Source of the DNA: Chitinophagales bacterium
Lineage (GTDB): Bacteria > Bacteroidota > Bacteroidia > Chitinophagales > Saprospiraceae
Length of the DNA stretch: 57,716 bases
Direction: 5' to 3'
NCBI GenBank assembly: GCA_022360175.1
Contig: JAKSDI010000290.1
Location: 1 to 57,716 of the forward strand
Shown: positions 7,948 through 16,441 of the stretch, piece after piece
Numbering within the stretch: position 1 is the stretch's first letter
How the letters are laid out: the number at the start of each line of letters is the position of its first letter
Position numbers and translations under genes: made by a program
Notes under the pieces: generated by a model
The model's database searches: none
The model's input: only the letters and a program-made list of their open reading frames with translations
Told to the model about the DNA's origin: nothing

Positions 7948-9696
7948 ATGAAATTTCAAAATAAAATATATCAACTGTTAATTACCTGCCTGCTAACTTT
8001 TATGAGCTATTCATTGTATAGCCAGGCCGAGGAAGTAACATTAAGCAGTAGAATAGGATACGAAGCAAAAAGACAATTATTAAAATATCATGATCTTGAG
8101 ATAGGTATTTATTTAAACAATAAATTTGAAACTAACAAGCTTTGGTCTGTTGATGATTGGAGAAATACTAGTTTAATGGGATTCGGCTATTTACCCAGAT
8201 TTCCACAGATAAAATATTTCAAAACTCCGCTAAACTTTCCTCCCGATTCTACAGTGAATATTTATCTGGCGTCTTTTCCCAAGGAGAATTTGGAGAATCA
8301 AGAATTACATAAAGAAATTCAGAAGAAAACCAGTATAGTTTTATTAAATCCTACCTTTGGATTGCTTTTAGTCGATTCTTCATTACAAGGTGAGCACCTC
8401 TTGTCTGTTATGATGACTGGAGGTAGACAATCCATTGCCTCTTTGTTTGATTTATCACCGGATACTCCTGATTCCTACATTCCTTTCTTACAATCAAAAT
8501 GTTTTTATTATAGCCCCTATTCTTCCATTAGTTATAAAACCAGGATTGCAGACACCCTATATTTTGAAGCTGATTTTGAAAAACCAAAGGGTACACATAA
8601 TGTATATGAAGTTAGTTTTACCATTGGGCAGCCAGATAAAATCCGTACTAAATATCTTAGAGTCTATAAAATTCCTCAAGTAGGGAAAGATGCTACAGAT
8701 AAAAGGTTAGCAGACTATAGTGAACCATTCAAGAATAATGAAGAAAAAGTAAAATACCTGAAATGGTCTCTAATGACTAACTATTATTTATTCCTAATGG
8801 GAAAAAAGCTAAAGGGATTAGATAGCTTAGATTTGTATAACCATCCTATAAGGGATAGCCTATTACCTGATTACAATCAAATTTTATCAAGATTAGATCA
8901 CTTGGAATATGGTTGTTGTTGGATAGATGCTCAAAGCCGGAAAGCATTATTTGATAAATTGCCAGTTGATTTAAAGCCTATTAGTAGAATGGATGGGGAG
9001 TATCAACTTGTGACGGCTGAACGTAGGCGTTTTCATCCACAAATAGAATACTATAAATTTTTTCTTGATACTGTACTTTGGCTAGAAAGAATTCCCGACC
9101 CTCAATTTAGTGATTTGGGGACTTCACGGCAAGATTCGAGATATGACTTATTTTACCAGCCCCAGGCACCTCCTATTCCTCCTGTTCCATTAAGAAATTC
9201 CTTAGCAGAAAGCAGATATCTGGCAGGATGTAGTTATGGCTATAATTATGACTCTATAAAAAACCATTATGATTTAGTCTATAGGTCAGCTCCACTACCC
9301 TCAAATCATTATCTATTAGCGCTGAATACAGAAACGAGAGATGTATATTTTTTAAGTGGAAAGGATATCTATTTATCTGAATCTATTGCACTGTATGTCC
9401 CCCCTTGGTATGAAGAATTTAATAAATCATACTATATAAATTATATTGAACCTAAGGAACAGATATATGAGCGCTTCATAAATTCACAATATGTATTCAC
9501 CTACATCCAGGACCGTCTCTATCGCTATCTAGTAGAGCGTTTGGATGAAGACGATGTAATCTATAAAGATGAGGAGAAAATGGTGCTCCGATGCCAGGGC
9601 GAAGAATATAAAGAGCCATTGGAACTAGAAGTCACCTTTTACTATGATAATCCGGAAGAACTGGAAATAAAAGTGCTCGAACAAAATAAAAATTAA
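7948..9696 (+). CDS. Secreted protein of unknown function, paralogue 1
   Basis: A 582-aa protein with a signal peptide (1-26, ending near YSQA). It matches no family I recognise. It is homologous along its length to the next gene: both share KRQLLKYHD/KRQLIKSHD near the start, YLKWSLMTNYYLFLM/YLKWALMSNLYLHLM, RDSLLPDYNQ..., YGCCWID, and RDVYFLSGK. The last 61 residues are acidic and nearly identical in the two (VFTYIQDRLYRYLVERLDED...). It may be periplasmic or surface-exposed. It is first in a three-gene rightward cluster. Confidence 0.7.
   Translation: MKFQNKIYQLLITCLLTFMSYSLYSQAEEVTLSSRIGYEAKRQLLKYHDLEIGIYLNNKFETNKLWSVDDWRNTSLMGFGYLPRFPQIKYFKTPLNFPPDSTVNIYLASFPKENLENQELHKEIQKKTSIVLLNPTFGLLLVDSSLQGEHLLSVMMTGGRQSIASLFDLSPDTPDSYIPFLQSKCFYYSPYSSISYKTRIADTLYFEADFEKPKGTHNVYEVSFTIGQPDKIRTKYLRVYKIPQVGKDATDKRLADYSEPFKNNEEKVKYLKWSLMTNYYLFLMGKKLKGLDSLDLYNHPIRDSLLPDYNQILSRLDHLEYGCCWIDAQSRKALFDKLPVDLKPISRMDGEYQLVTAERRRFHPQIEYYKFFLDTVLWLERIPDPQFSDLGTSRQDSRYDLFYQPQAPPIPPVPLRNSLAESRYLAGCSYGYNYDSIKNHYDLVYRSAPLPSNHYLLALNTETRDVYFLSGKDIYLSESIALYVPPWYEEFNKSYYINYIEPKEQIYERFINSQYVFTYIQDRLYRYLVERLDEDDVIYKDEEKMVLRCQGEEYKEPLELEVTFYYDNPEELEIKVLEQNKN
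9496..9675 (+). repeat. 180-bp 3'-end block shared with 11359-11538
   Basis: This block differs from 11359-11538 at only 4 of 180 positions by hand count, whereas the upstream parts of the two genes are strongly diverged. It encodes the common C-terminal tail of both secreted proteins. Recent gene conversion or shuffling of a terminal module would explain it. Confidence 0.85.
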
Positions 9697-9771
9697 CAAA
9701 TGGCTAAAGCCGAATATTTTCATGAGATGGTAATTTGTCCTACCCGATTGTACTTTATTGGAAGAGAAAAG

Positions 9772-11550
9772 ATGAAATCAGCTAACAGTCTTACAGGGAT
9801 TATATCGTTAGTATTTACGATGATGTTCTTTATAGAAGGCAACTCACAAGACATTTCTGTACTGAATGATAAGAATAAGTATGAAATAAAACGACAATTG
9901 ATAAAAAGTCATGATGTTTCCTTCAATTTAATATATAGTGATGAATGGGATTGTAACAAAATCTTAAGTCTTTCTGATTGGAAAAGAATGCATTTTATTG
10001 GTTTCGGATTTAGGCCATTATTTCCTGAGATAGCAATCGAAGCATATCCCATTGAGGATGATCAAGAGGCAAACTTGTTTTTTTATAGAGCATTTTTTCC
10101 TTATGATTTAGAACCTAATGAATTACTTTCAAATAAGTTACAAAGAAAAAATGTTGCTTTATCCGGACCTAAAAATCTGGGATTATTTGCATTAGATGTA
10201 AATGGAAACATTGTGTTTTCAATGTATAATGGAGTAAGGAGTAATATTTCACGATTTTTTAATTTAGATGTAAATAATATAAAAAGTTATACTCCTTTTA
10301 TAAAAGCGCACCTTTTTAATACTCCGTATAAAAATGAAGTAGAGTATCATAAAAGAAAGCGAGATACTTTAATCTTTAATATTACCCAAATACGGCCCAA
10401 AGGATGGCGGGCCCAATATGAATATTACATTCCTGTAAAAAATCCAGATGATTTTCAAATCGAAGAAATTCTTACGTATAAAGATAATTCTTTTCAAGAC
10501 TCTGCTTTGCTACGTCCCAATGCAGCTCCCTTATATGAAGAGCTTCCTTTTACATCACAAAAAGAAAAAACGGAATATTTGAAATGGGCCTTGATGAGTA
10601 ATCTATATTTACATTTAATGAATAAAAAAATAGATGAACTAAAAGTTGATGATATATTTAACAGTCCATATCGAGATAGTTTATTGCCAGATTATGATCA
10701 GGTTCTTCCAAGATTAAAGAATTTTAGATATGGTTGTTGTTGGATTGATGAGCGTAGTAAAAGAGAATTAGCTAATAGACTTCCTCGAGGTACAAAATAT
10801 ATATTTGAAAACCAAGGCAATTATAGAGCAGTAGTAGGAGAGAAAAGAAACAAATACAATCATGTAGAATATTATAAACTCTACATGGATACAATGATAT
10901 GGCTAGAGAAGGTTCCCGATCCACAATTTAAAGATATTGAAAAAATTCATACCAGAGGGGCCCCAAACGGATTGTTTGAATCGTTTTATCAAGGGGATGG
11001 CTACAGCATTGATGAAAAAGGAGAGATAACATTTTTTCCACCATATCCACCATTGACGAATAGATCAGCAGAGATTGAATCATTATCTGCATGTACTTCT
11101 GGCTATAGTTACGATACAATAAGAAATCATTATGACATAGCTTACAATAGTATTGCACGACCTGTAAATCACTATCTACTTGCATTAGGTACCAGGACTA
11201 GAGATGTATATTTTTTAAGTGGTAAAAACGTTTTTTTATCAGAAATTACACCTTTATATATTAAAGGAAAGTATGATAGTTGGAGTAAACAATTATTAAT
11301 TAATCATGAAGCTACAAAAGATGAAGTTGAAGAGTTCCTAAATGATTCTACACAGGTCTTCACCTACATCCAGGACCGTCTCTATCGCTATCTAGTAGAG
11401 CGCCTGGATGAAGACAATGTAATCTATAAAGATGAGGAGAAAATGGTGCTCCGATGCCAGGGCGAAGAATATAAAGAGCCATTAGAACTAGAAGTCACCT
11501 TTTACTATGATAATCCGGAAGAACTGGAAATAAAAGTGTCCAAGCAGTAA
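9772..11550 (+). CDS. Secreted protein of unknown function, paralogue 2
   Basis: A 592-aa protein from the ATG at 9772. The frame opens at 9700, but the first 24 residues are hydrophilic, and starting at 9772 puts a proper signal peptide (MKSANSLTG... ending NSQ) at the N-terminus, with purine-rich GGAAGAGAAAAG in front. It is a diverged duplicate of the preceding gene, with the same conserved blocks, including YGCCWIDERSK and TRDVYFLSGK, and the near-identical tail. It follows paralogue 1 by about 75 bp and is probably in the same transcript. Function unknown. Confidence 0.7.
   Translation: MKSANSLTGIISLVFTMMFFIEGNSQDISVLNDKNKYEIKRQLIKSHDVSFNLIYSDEWDCNKILSLSDWKRMHFIGFGFRPLFPEIAIEAYPIEDDQEANLFFYRAFFPYDLEPNELLSNKLQRKNVALSGPKNLGLFALDVNGNIVFSMYNGVRSNISRFFNLDVNNIKSYTPFIKAHLFNTPYKNEVEYHKRKRDTLIFNITQIRPKGWRAQYEYYIPVKNPDDFQIEEILTYKDNSFQDSALLRPNAAPLYEELPFTSQKEKTEYLKWALMSNLYLHLMNKKIDELKVDDIFNSPYRDSLLPDYDQVLPRLKNFRYGCCWIDERSKRELANRLPRGTKYIFENQGNYRAVVGEKRNKYNHVEYYKLYMDTMIWLEKVPDPQFKDIEKIHTRGAPNGLFESFYQGDGYSIDEKGEITFFPPYPPLTNRSAEIESLSACTSGYSYDTIRNHYDIAYNSIARPVNHYLLALGTRTRDVYFLSGKNVFLSEITPLYIKGKYDSWSKQLLINHEATKDEVEEFLNDSTQVFTYIQDRLYRYLVERLDEDNVIYKDEEKMVLRCQGEEYKEPLELEVTFYYDNPEELEIKVSKQ
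11359..11538 (+). repeat. Second copy of the shared 180-bp 3'-end block
   Basis: Partner of 9496-9675. The four differences are two in the CGT TTG / CGC CTG codons, one GAT/AAT and one TTG/TTA. Three of the four sites are synonymous or conservative, which points to very recent copying. Confidence 0.85.
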
Positions 11551-11562
11551 ATAAGGTTGAAT

Positions 11563-12450
11563 ATGCTTCTGAAAAACTTCATAACACATGCACTTATAGT
11601 TTTTGTTTTATGCAGTTCTAGTGCTCAGGTAAAACATATTGCTTTTGATGCTCAATTACAGAACGACACACTGAGTTATATAGAACCTTTGAGTGTTGGA
11701 TTGTCAATAGGATATTCAGGGAAGCGACAGCTTAGCATTCACTCTCCTTTTGATAAGAATGGAACAGAAGTCTATTTTAGGCGCACAGATCAGCAAGAGT
11801 GGTTTTCGGGACTATATCTTTCTGCTAGATATGGTAGAAAGGAGATTGATATCTCAAAAGGTTATTATGCTACCCATTCTTTTCAAGTAACACCTTACAA
11901 TGTAGATATTATGGCAAAGATCACAGAAGGAACTGGAGGAATTAAAGAAGGAGTATTTAAACCAGGATATGATTATGAAGTGAAGTTGATCTATTATCCA
12001 TTAGGGAAAGAATCTAAAAGGAAAAGAAAGTTAAAAAAGGAAATCATTAAAACTATTAGAGTGGATAAATATTATCCAGCAAATGAAGAGGAAGCAATAA
12101 AGTGGCTGATCAATCAGGAGAAATCAAATTGTTTTCCCACCCTATTTATTAAGTGTATTTATATTGATTATAGCTTAGATAAGCTTACATCGGATTTTAT
12201 AAGCTTATTTCCCGATTCTTATTATGTTGATCATGCTAAGTATTGGAGGGCAATATCTATGGATGCCTTACATGATTTTAGTTCATTTTCTACGGATGAT
12301 AATATTTTGTTTTTAGAGAATGTTAATCGGCTATTAAAAGAAGCTAAAGCAAGTACAGAAAATCCATATTTGTTGAGACTTATTAACGAAAAGCTGAAAT
12401 CACAGCTTCTGCCTCTCGAAAATTTAAAAAATAGGAGAAGGATTGAATGA
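11563..12450 (+). CDS. Secreted protein of unknown function
   Basis: A 295-aa protein with a signal peptide (MLLKNF... ending SSSAQ). The frame can be opened at a TTG at 11557, but the ATG at 11563 with AAGG just upstream is the better start. The N-terminal half is beta-rich. A basic KRKRKLKKE stretch lies in the middle and the C-terminal half is helical. It follows paralogue 2 by 12 bp and is probably co-transcribed with it. No family recognised. Confidence 0.62.
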   Translation: MLLKNFITHALIVFVLCSSSAQVKHIAFDAQLQNDTLSYIEPLSVGLSIGYSGKRQLSIHSPFDKNGTEVYFRRTDQQEWFSGLYLSARYGRKEIDISKGYYATHSFQVTPYNVDIMAKITEGTGGIKEGVFKPGYDYEVKLIYYPLGKESKRKRKLKKEIIKTIRVDKYYPANEEEAIKWLINQEKSNCFPTLFIKCIYIDYSLDKLTSDFISLFPDSYYVDHAKYWRAISMDALHDFSSFSTDDNILFLENVNRLLKEAKASTENPYLLRLINEKLKSQLLPLENLKNRRRIE

Positions 12451-12490
12451 CTGTCCGATAGTGATCGGGATAAACTTCTCGCCCTGTCTG

Positions 12491-12512
12491 GTGACCCCGC
12501 CAGGACTCGAAC
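12491..12512 (-). repeat. Distal att-type direct repeat (tRNA-Arg 3' end fragment)
   Basis: The fragment begins with GTGACCCCGCCAGGACTC and continues to CGAAC. It is identical to 23528-23549 and then diverges (ACTGGTTTT against CTGGATC), so it covers the T arm and acceptor 3' strand of tRNA-Arg(CCU). It marks the far end of the island. Confidence 0.8.
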
Positions 12513-12617
12513 TGGTTTTTGTAATAATCTGTAGATCAATCACTTGAAATAAATCAAAAAATCATTTTAGATGTTCTTTTGATTCATTTCGTATGCTTTA
12601 TTGCTTACCTTTACCTT

Positions 12618-12645
12618 TACCTTTGAATAAATATAAAGCTATACT
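12618..12645 (+). promoter_or_regulatory. Bacteroidota -7 box and ATATAAAGCT leader before endolysin gene
   Basis: TACCTTTG at 12618-12625 fits the Bacteroidota -7 consensus TAnnTTTG and is preceded by a (CTTTAC)-type tandem repeat. It is followed by ATATAAAGCT at 12631-12640 and the ATG at 12646. The same ATATAAAGCT word lies directly before many starts in the 33-57 kb element. No clear -33 box was found. Confidence 0.5.
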
Positions 12646-13218
12646 ATGAAAAGGATTCTACTAATACTAGGAGGTCTATTTTTGGTCGATCAATTGTTTT
12701 CTAAGTCAAATAATACACCTTCTACTGATATAGATAATTTAGATGCCTTTTTGAAAACTATCCAATTTGCTGAAGGTACATTTTATCAGCCCAATCCCTA
12801 TGCGGTAACCTACGCTTATGACCATATGATTCAAAATTTCAGTGATCACCCTGCAATAACAGGGGAATGGCTTGGTAAAACTCTTCCCAATAGTTTCTGC
12901 CTGAATGTAGGTTTACCTGTTGGTTGTAAAAGTACCGCAGCGGGTGCCTATCAAATCATCAAGCCTACCTGGCAAAATATCAAAAATGTTTTCCCAATCC
13001 TTCAGTTTGATAATTACGGCCAGGATGAAGCTGTTGTTTATTTGATAAAACAAAAATCTGCCTATCAGGATATTCTAAATGGCAATTTAGAATATGCAAT
13101 ATCAAAGTGCAACACTATTTGGGCTTCACTACCTGGTTCTCCTTATGGACAGCCTACAAAATCAATGGATCAGCTAATTGATTTTTATTTATCTAAAGGT
13201 GGTACTTTAATCTCATAA
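12646..13218 (+). CDS. Membrane-anchored GH104 endolysin (lambda R-like)
   Basis: A 190-aa protein with an N-terminal hydrophobic anchor (3-18) and a lambda-endolysin-type lytic transglycosylase domain (about 30-190). It cleaves the glycan strands of peptidoglycan. The catalytic Glu is E43 in FAEGT. Other family landmarks are FSDHPAI, STAAGAYQI, and NTIWASLPGSPYGQ, which closely parallels lambda R. The gene stands alone at the distal end of the island and reads toward it. It shares the ATATAAAGCT leader with the structural genes of the 33-57 kb element, which suggests it is a remnant of a related virus-like element. Confidence 0.85.
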   Translation: MKRILLILGGLFLVDQLFSKSNNTPSTDIDNLDAFLKTIQFAEGTFYQPNPYAVTYAYDHMIQNFSDHPAITGEWLGKTLPNSFCLNVGLPVGCKSTAAGAYQIIKPTWQNIKNVFPILQFDNYGQDEAVVYLIKQKSAYQDILNGNLEYAISKCNTIWASLPGSPYGQPTKSMDQLIDFYLSKGGTLIS

Positions 13219-13298
13219 TTTTAAAGGTTATAAATGCTTATATATTTTGATCTGCTATGTCGAGATGTAATCATGCATGATGAGGAAATAAATAATTT

Positions 13299-13763
13299 TT
13301 AACCTATTCCTAATGTATTAGCAACATGCTCGATTGCTATAATTGAAACAATGGAGGTAACTACAAAATATAATTTTGCCTTCCTAGACTCTATCTCAAA
13401 ATTACTAAGCAAAAAGACTGCTGTCTTAATTGGAAGACACTCTTTAATTAAGGTATCACTAATAGTTCTTACTTCTGCTTCAGTTAATATTTTATTTTCT
13501 TTATCCTCAAAATATCTGTAATTTCTAAATTTTCGAGATTTAAAAACTTTGATTTCCAGTCTCTCTCTTCTACTAATAATCCCTTGTAATCTCAGTAAAT
13601 CCTTAGAGATTTTATATTCTTCTGTAAATCGTATCCACTTAAATGGGACCCATGATTTTATGACATTAATATATAATCTTTCTACGCAATCAGTGATTAA
13701 AGCTTTTTCATAATCACTATAAGTCTGGCCTATTATTTCGATATACTGAATTATTTCTTTCAT
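13299..13763 (-). CDS. Small protein with C-terminal membrane segment, partner of NTPase
   Basis: A 154-aa protein, helical and charged for about 120 residues, with one hydrophobic segment near the end (about 130-148, YFVVTSIVSIIAIEHV). No family recognised. Its ATG overlaps the stop codon of the upstream NTPase gene by one base (TAATG), so the two are translationally coupled and probably work together. In such pairs the small membrane protein may be the effector and the NTPase the sensor, but this is inference. Confidence 0.6.
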   Translation of the reverse strand: MKEIIQYIEIIGQTYSDYEKALITDCVERLYINVIKSWVPFKWIRFTEEYKISKDLLRLQGIISRRERLEIKVFKSRKFRNYRYFEDKENKILTEAEVRTISDTLIKECLPIKTAVFLLSNFEIESRKAKLYFVVTSIVSIIAIEHVANTLGIG

Positions 13764-15994
13764 TATAATCTTTTTGAATACTCCCTATTTATTCTAAAAT
13801 TAATATCTGTATAACCAGTTGATTCAATATGCTTAATGCATTTTTCATACACTGACTTCACTTCACTCGAAGAATCGGTGGAGGGTACGTATTTGAACAT
13901 ATCCACATATTTAACAATATGATCAACTAGCTGCTTATTCATTTCTTTAATTCCATAAGAGCCAATAAAACTAGCAATTTTTGATTCATGATTCTTAATG
14001 AATCTCTCATCATTGAGAACTAACACTCGCAGCTCATCTATATAACTAATATGGTGGTCAATTAGTCTTCGACCGTGAAAATAGCCTACATTTGAGGGCG
14101 TTTCCATATCATCTCGTCCCTTATATTTAAACGAAAAAGGACTGCTAACAAAAGTGTCGGATGAGAAACTTCGCTGCTTGAAAAATTTATTATGATAAAA
14201 TTTGTGCATCAATTCAAGATGCAGTTCAACTCGTTTTTTCACATCATCTATAATTTTATTGAATTTGTATTTGCGCTCTCTATAATCAAAATCTGTAGAA
14301 CTAAATAAAGGTACTCGATATCCTACTAATCGGGAATAAAATTCAAAATGAGGTATCAAGTACTTGAGGTATGCGAATCCAGATGGGTTGATTTTGACTT
14401 TAATTCTATTTAATTTTTTCTCTGGTCCAGAAGTGTTTAAGCCTTCATTTTTCATTTTTTTGATTTGTAACAATAGTTTTATCTCATTCTCAAATCTAGA
14501 ATCCTCCGAAACCTTTTTGTTAAATATGGTAATCAAGTGCGACCAGCTTTCTCTATGACACAGGTAATATTTCTTAATGTTTTCAATTATCACCTTATCT
14601 CCATATATACCGTCAAGAATATTAACAAGCTGATATAAACCTATATTTTCTGACGAAATAAATTCTTTGTTTTTCTCTATTGAACTTTTATAGTTTGACT
14701 GATCTAGTAACACAGAAAGTATTACTCTTATTGGGTTACAGAGTCCTTCTGAGTATGTAATTCTTGGGGTATCTGCAAAGTCTTTTAAATAATCGCTTTC
14801 CCAAAGCCCCCGTATAAATCCATGATAAAGTATCCCCCTAGCACCATATAGAGACTTATGTGAAACTTCAGTATATCTGTTGAGGTTTAACCGCTTTTTC
14901 CCTTCATTATCATTTTCCGACATTTTCACTATAAAGCTGATCAATTTCCTATAATCGAAATTAAATAACGGTAAGAATACTTTTTTTGTATGGCTATCTT
15001 GGATGAGCTTAACTATGACTTCAACTAAGGCACTTTTCTTACCTTTACCTGTAAGAACTTTAGAAGCAAAGTCAATGCGTTTTTTTAGAATTTCTTTTCC
15101 TGTAGTCAGAAGCGTAAAATGAAGTTCATCCATAGTAGGATTATCTACATCTTTTATATGAGCATTCACCTCAGCATTATTAGCATCACGCATACAAAAG
15201 ATAAACCTAAATTGCTTTGTAAAGTAAACATCCACGTCAAATAAATCATCAATTTGAGTAATCCCTATTAAATTAGATTTTATTCTTTCAAATTGCAAAG
15301 GGAATTTGTTGGATATAAATTCGATCTTTAAATCATCAAGATTATCAAAGTAGATCATTGTTATATTATCTGGATTGTGGTCTGTTCGTCTGTATAAAAG
15401 GTCTATGAAGTACAACATAAAGGTATCATTAAAACCAAGCCTTCTAACAACCCATCTTGCAGTATCATTAGTCAAACTTCTAGCTGAATCTATATCGTTT
15501 TCAAGGTGTATGTAAAACCCAGGCTTGAAAAAATCTAGAAGTACATCTTTCCTACTAAGGATAAAATGGAACAGTTCAATTAGATAGAATTCATTTCCAC
15601 GAGCACGGTTGAACAGATTATTTTGTAATGCAACTTGGATTGGATTTCTTTCAATAACATCTTCATTATCTTCTACAATCCTTGGGGCAGAGGCAACATC
15701 AATATATATGTGTTCGAAGTTGCTTGACTGTTCTTCTCTAATAAACCACTTCAAAAATGTAGTTTTTCCATTACCACTAAATCCATTAAAAAAAATCAAC
15801 AGCTTATCTTCATCAAGAGGGTCAATTTTCTTTAGCAGTATCCGTTTAATTTCATCAAATTGATATGTTTTCACGAATAACTTTTCAAAGAAGATATCTT
15901 CAGTTAGTTTTCCGTCAAGATTATTGTTTTTTTCAAAAGGACTTGCTAAGAGGATATCCCTTAGGTTGAGGTTCATATTTCTTAAAACCTTCAT
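13763..15994 (-). CDS. Large P-loop NTPase (STAND/KAP-like), candidate defence ATPase
   Basis: A 743-aa protein with a clear Walker A (GFSGNGKTTF, 71-80) and Walker B (MIYFDNLDDL, about 213-222, D217/D220), followed by a long helical region. This layout is common in AAA+/STAND/KAP-type ATPases of bacterial conflict systems. No nuclease, TIR or other effector domain is visible in the remainder, and I see no membrane insertion of the KAP type. It is first of a two-gene unit with the small membrane protein. No known named system matched by eye. Confidence 0.68.
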   Translation of the reverse strand: MKVLRNMNLNLRDILLASPFEKNNNLDGKLTEDIFFEKLFVKTYQFDEIKRILLKKIDPLDEDKLLIFFNGFSGNGKTTFLKWFIREEQSSNFEHIYIDVASAPRIVEDNEDVIERNPIQVALQNNLFNRARGNEFYLIELFHFILSRKDVLLDFFKPGFYIHLENDIDSARSLTNDTARWVVRRLGFNDTFMLYFIDLLYRRTDHNPDNITMIYFDNLDDLKIEFISNKFPLQFERIKSNLIGITQIDDLFDVDVYFTKQFRFIFCMRDANNAEVNAHIKDVDNPTMDELHFTLLTTGKEILKKRIDFASKVLTGKGKKSALVEVIVKLIQDSHTKKVFLPLFNFDYRKLISFIVKMSENDNEGKKRLNLNRYTEVSHKSLYGARGILYHGFIRGLWESDYLKDFADTPRITYSEGLCNPIRVILSVLLDQSNYKSSIEKNKEFISSENIGLYQLVNILDGIYGDKVIIENIKKYYLCHRESWSHLITIFNKKVSEDSRFENEIKLLLQIKKMKNEGLNTSGPEKKLNRIKVKINPSGFAYLKYLIPHFEFYSRLVGYRVPLFSSTDFDYRERKYKFNKIIDDVKKRVELHLELMHKFYHNKFFKQRSFSSDTFVSSPFSFKYKGRDDMETPSNVGYFHGRRLIDHHISYIDELRVLVLNDERFIKNHESKIASFIGSYGIKEMNKQLVDHIVKYVDMFKYVPSTDSSSEVKSVYEKCIKHIESTGYTDINFRINREYSKRL

Positions 15995-16441
15995 GGTAAT
16001 GTAATAGTTTTATTAAAGTTACAGCTATCATATTATATGGAAGCTTTCCTTAGAGCTATTGGGGTTTTGTATACAAGAATTTTCAGATATGGGCTCTGAA
16101 GAAATGATTTTTGAGCTGCATAGCAGAGCTATGGTGGGATAAAATCATAAAATCAGGTTCCATATATGGGAATTTATAGTACAAAATATAATTTCCCAAC
16201 AGGCTCTTATAGATAAGCGTAGATTCTTTCCAAAGAATAACTCCAAAATATTATTTAATATACAGCAAATTATCCTGAATTAGAAATTCCATACAATGGA
16301 AAAGGAGCTAGGATTTTTCAGTTTTTTGCGAAATGAAGATTTTTTCAAATAAGCACTATGACATCCTCCCTTCAAGACTCATCAGAATGTTGAACATATT
16401 CTTATTCCAATACCCACATTGTATTATAATAATATTACATG
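15995..16441. other. 447-bp non-coding spacer between two defence modules
   Basis: No gene is seen. It contains a near-palindrome TTCCATATATGGGAA and, at 16404-16423, a 20-bp word that recurs at 21277-21296. The region lies between the 3' end of the ABC-3C operon and the 5' end of the NTPase operon, so it should hold the NTPase promoter and the ABC-3C terminator. Confidence 0.4.
16404..16423 (+). repeat. 20-bp repeat flanking the ABC-3C block (left copy)
   Basis: TTCCAATACYCACATTGTAT occurs here and at 21277-21296 with one difference (C/T), in the same orientation. GACATCCT stands upstream of both. The two copies bracket the block 16.4-21.3 kb. Confidence 0.55.

Noticed and set aside
12231-12539. 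Antisense ORF over the end of the secreted protein and the att copy
   Set aside because: Shadow of a real gene. It runs into the tRNA fragment and matches no family.
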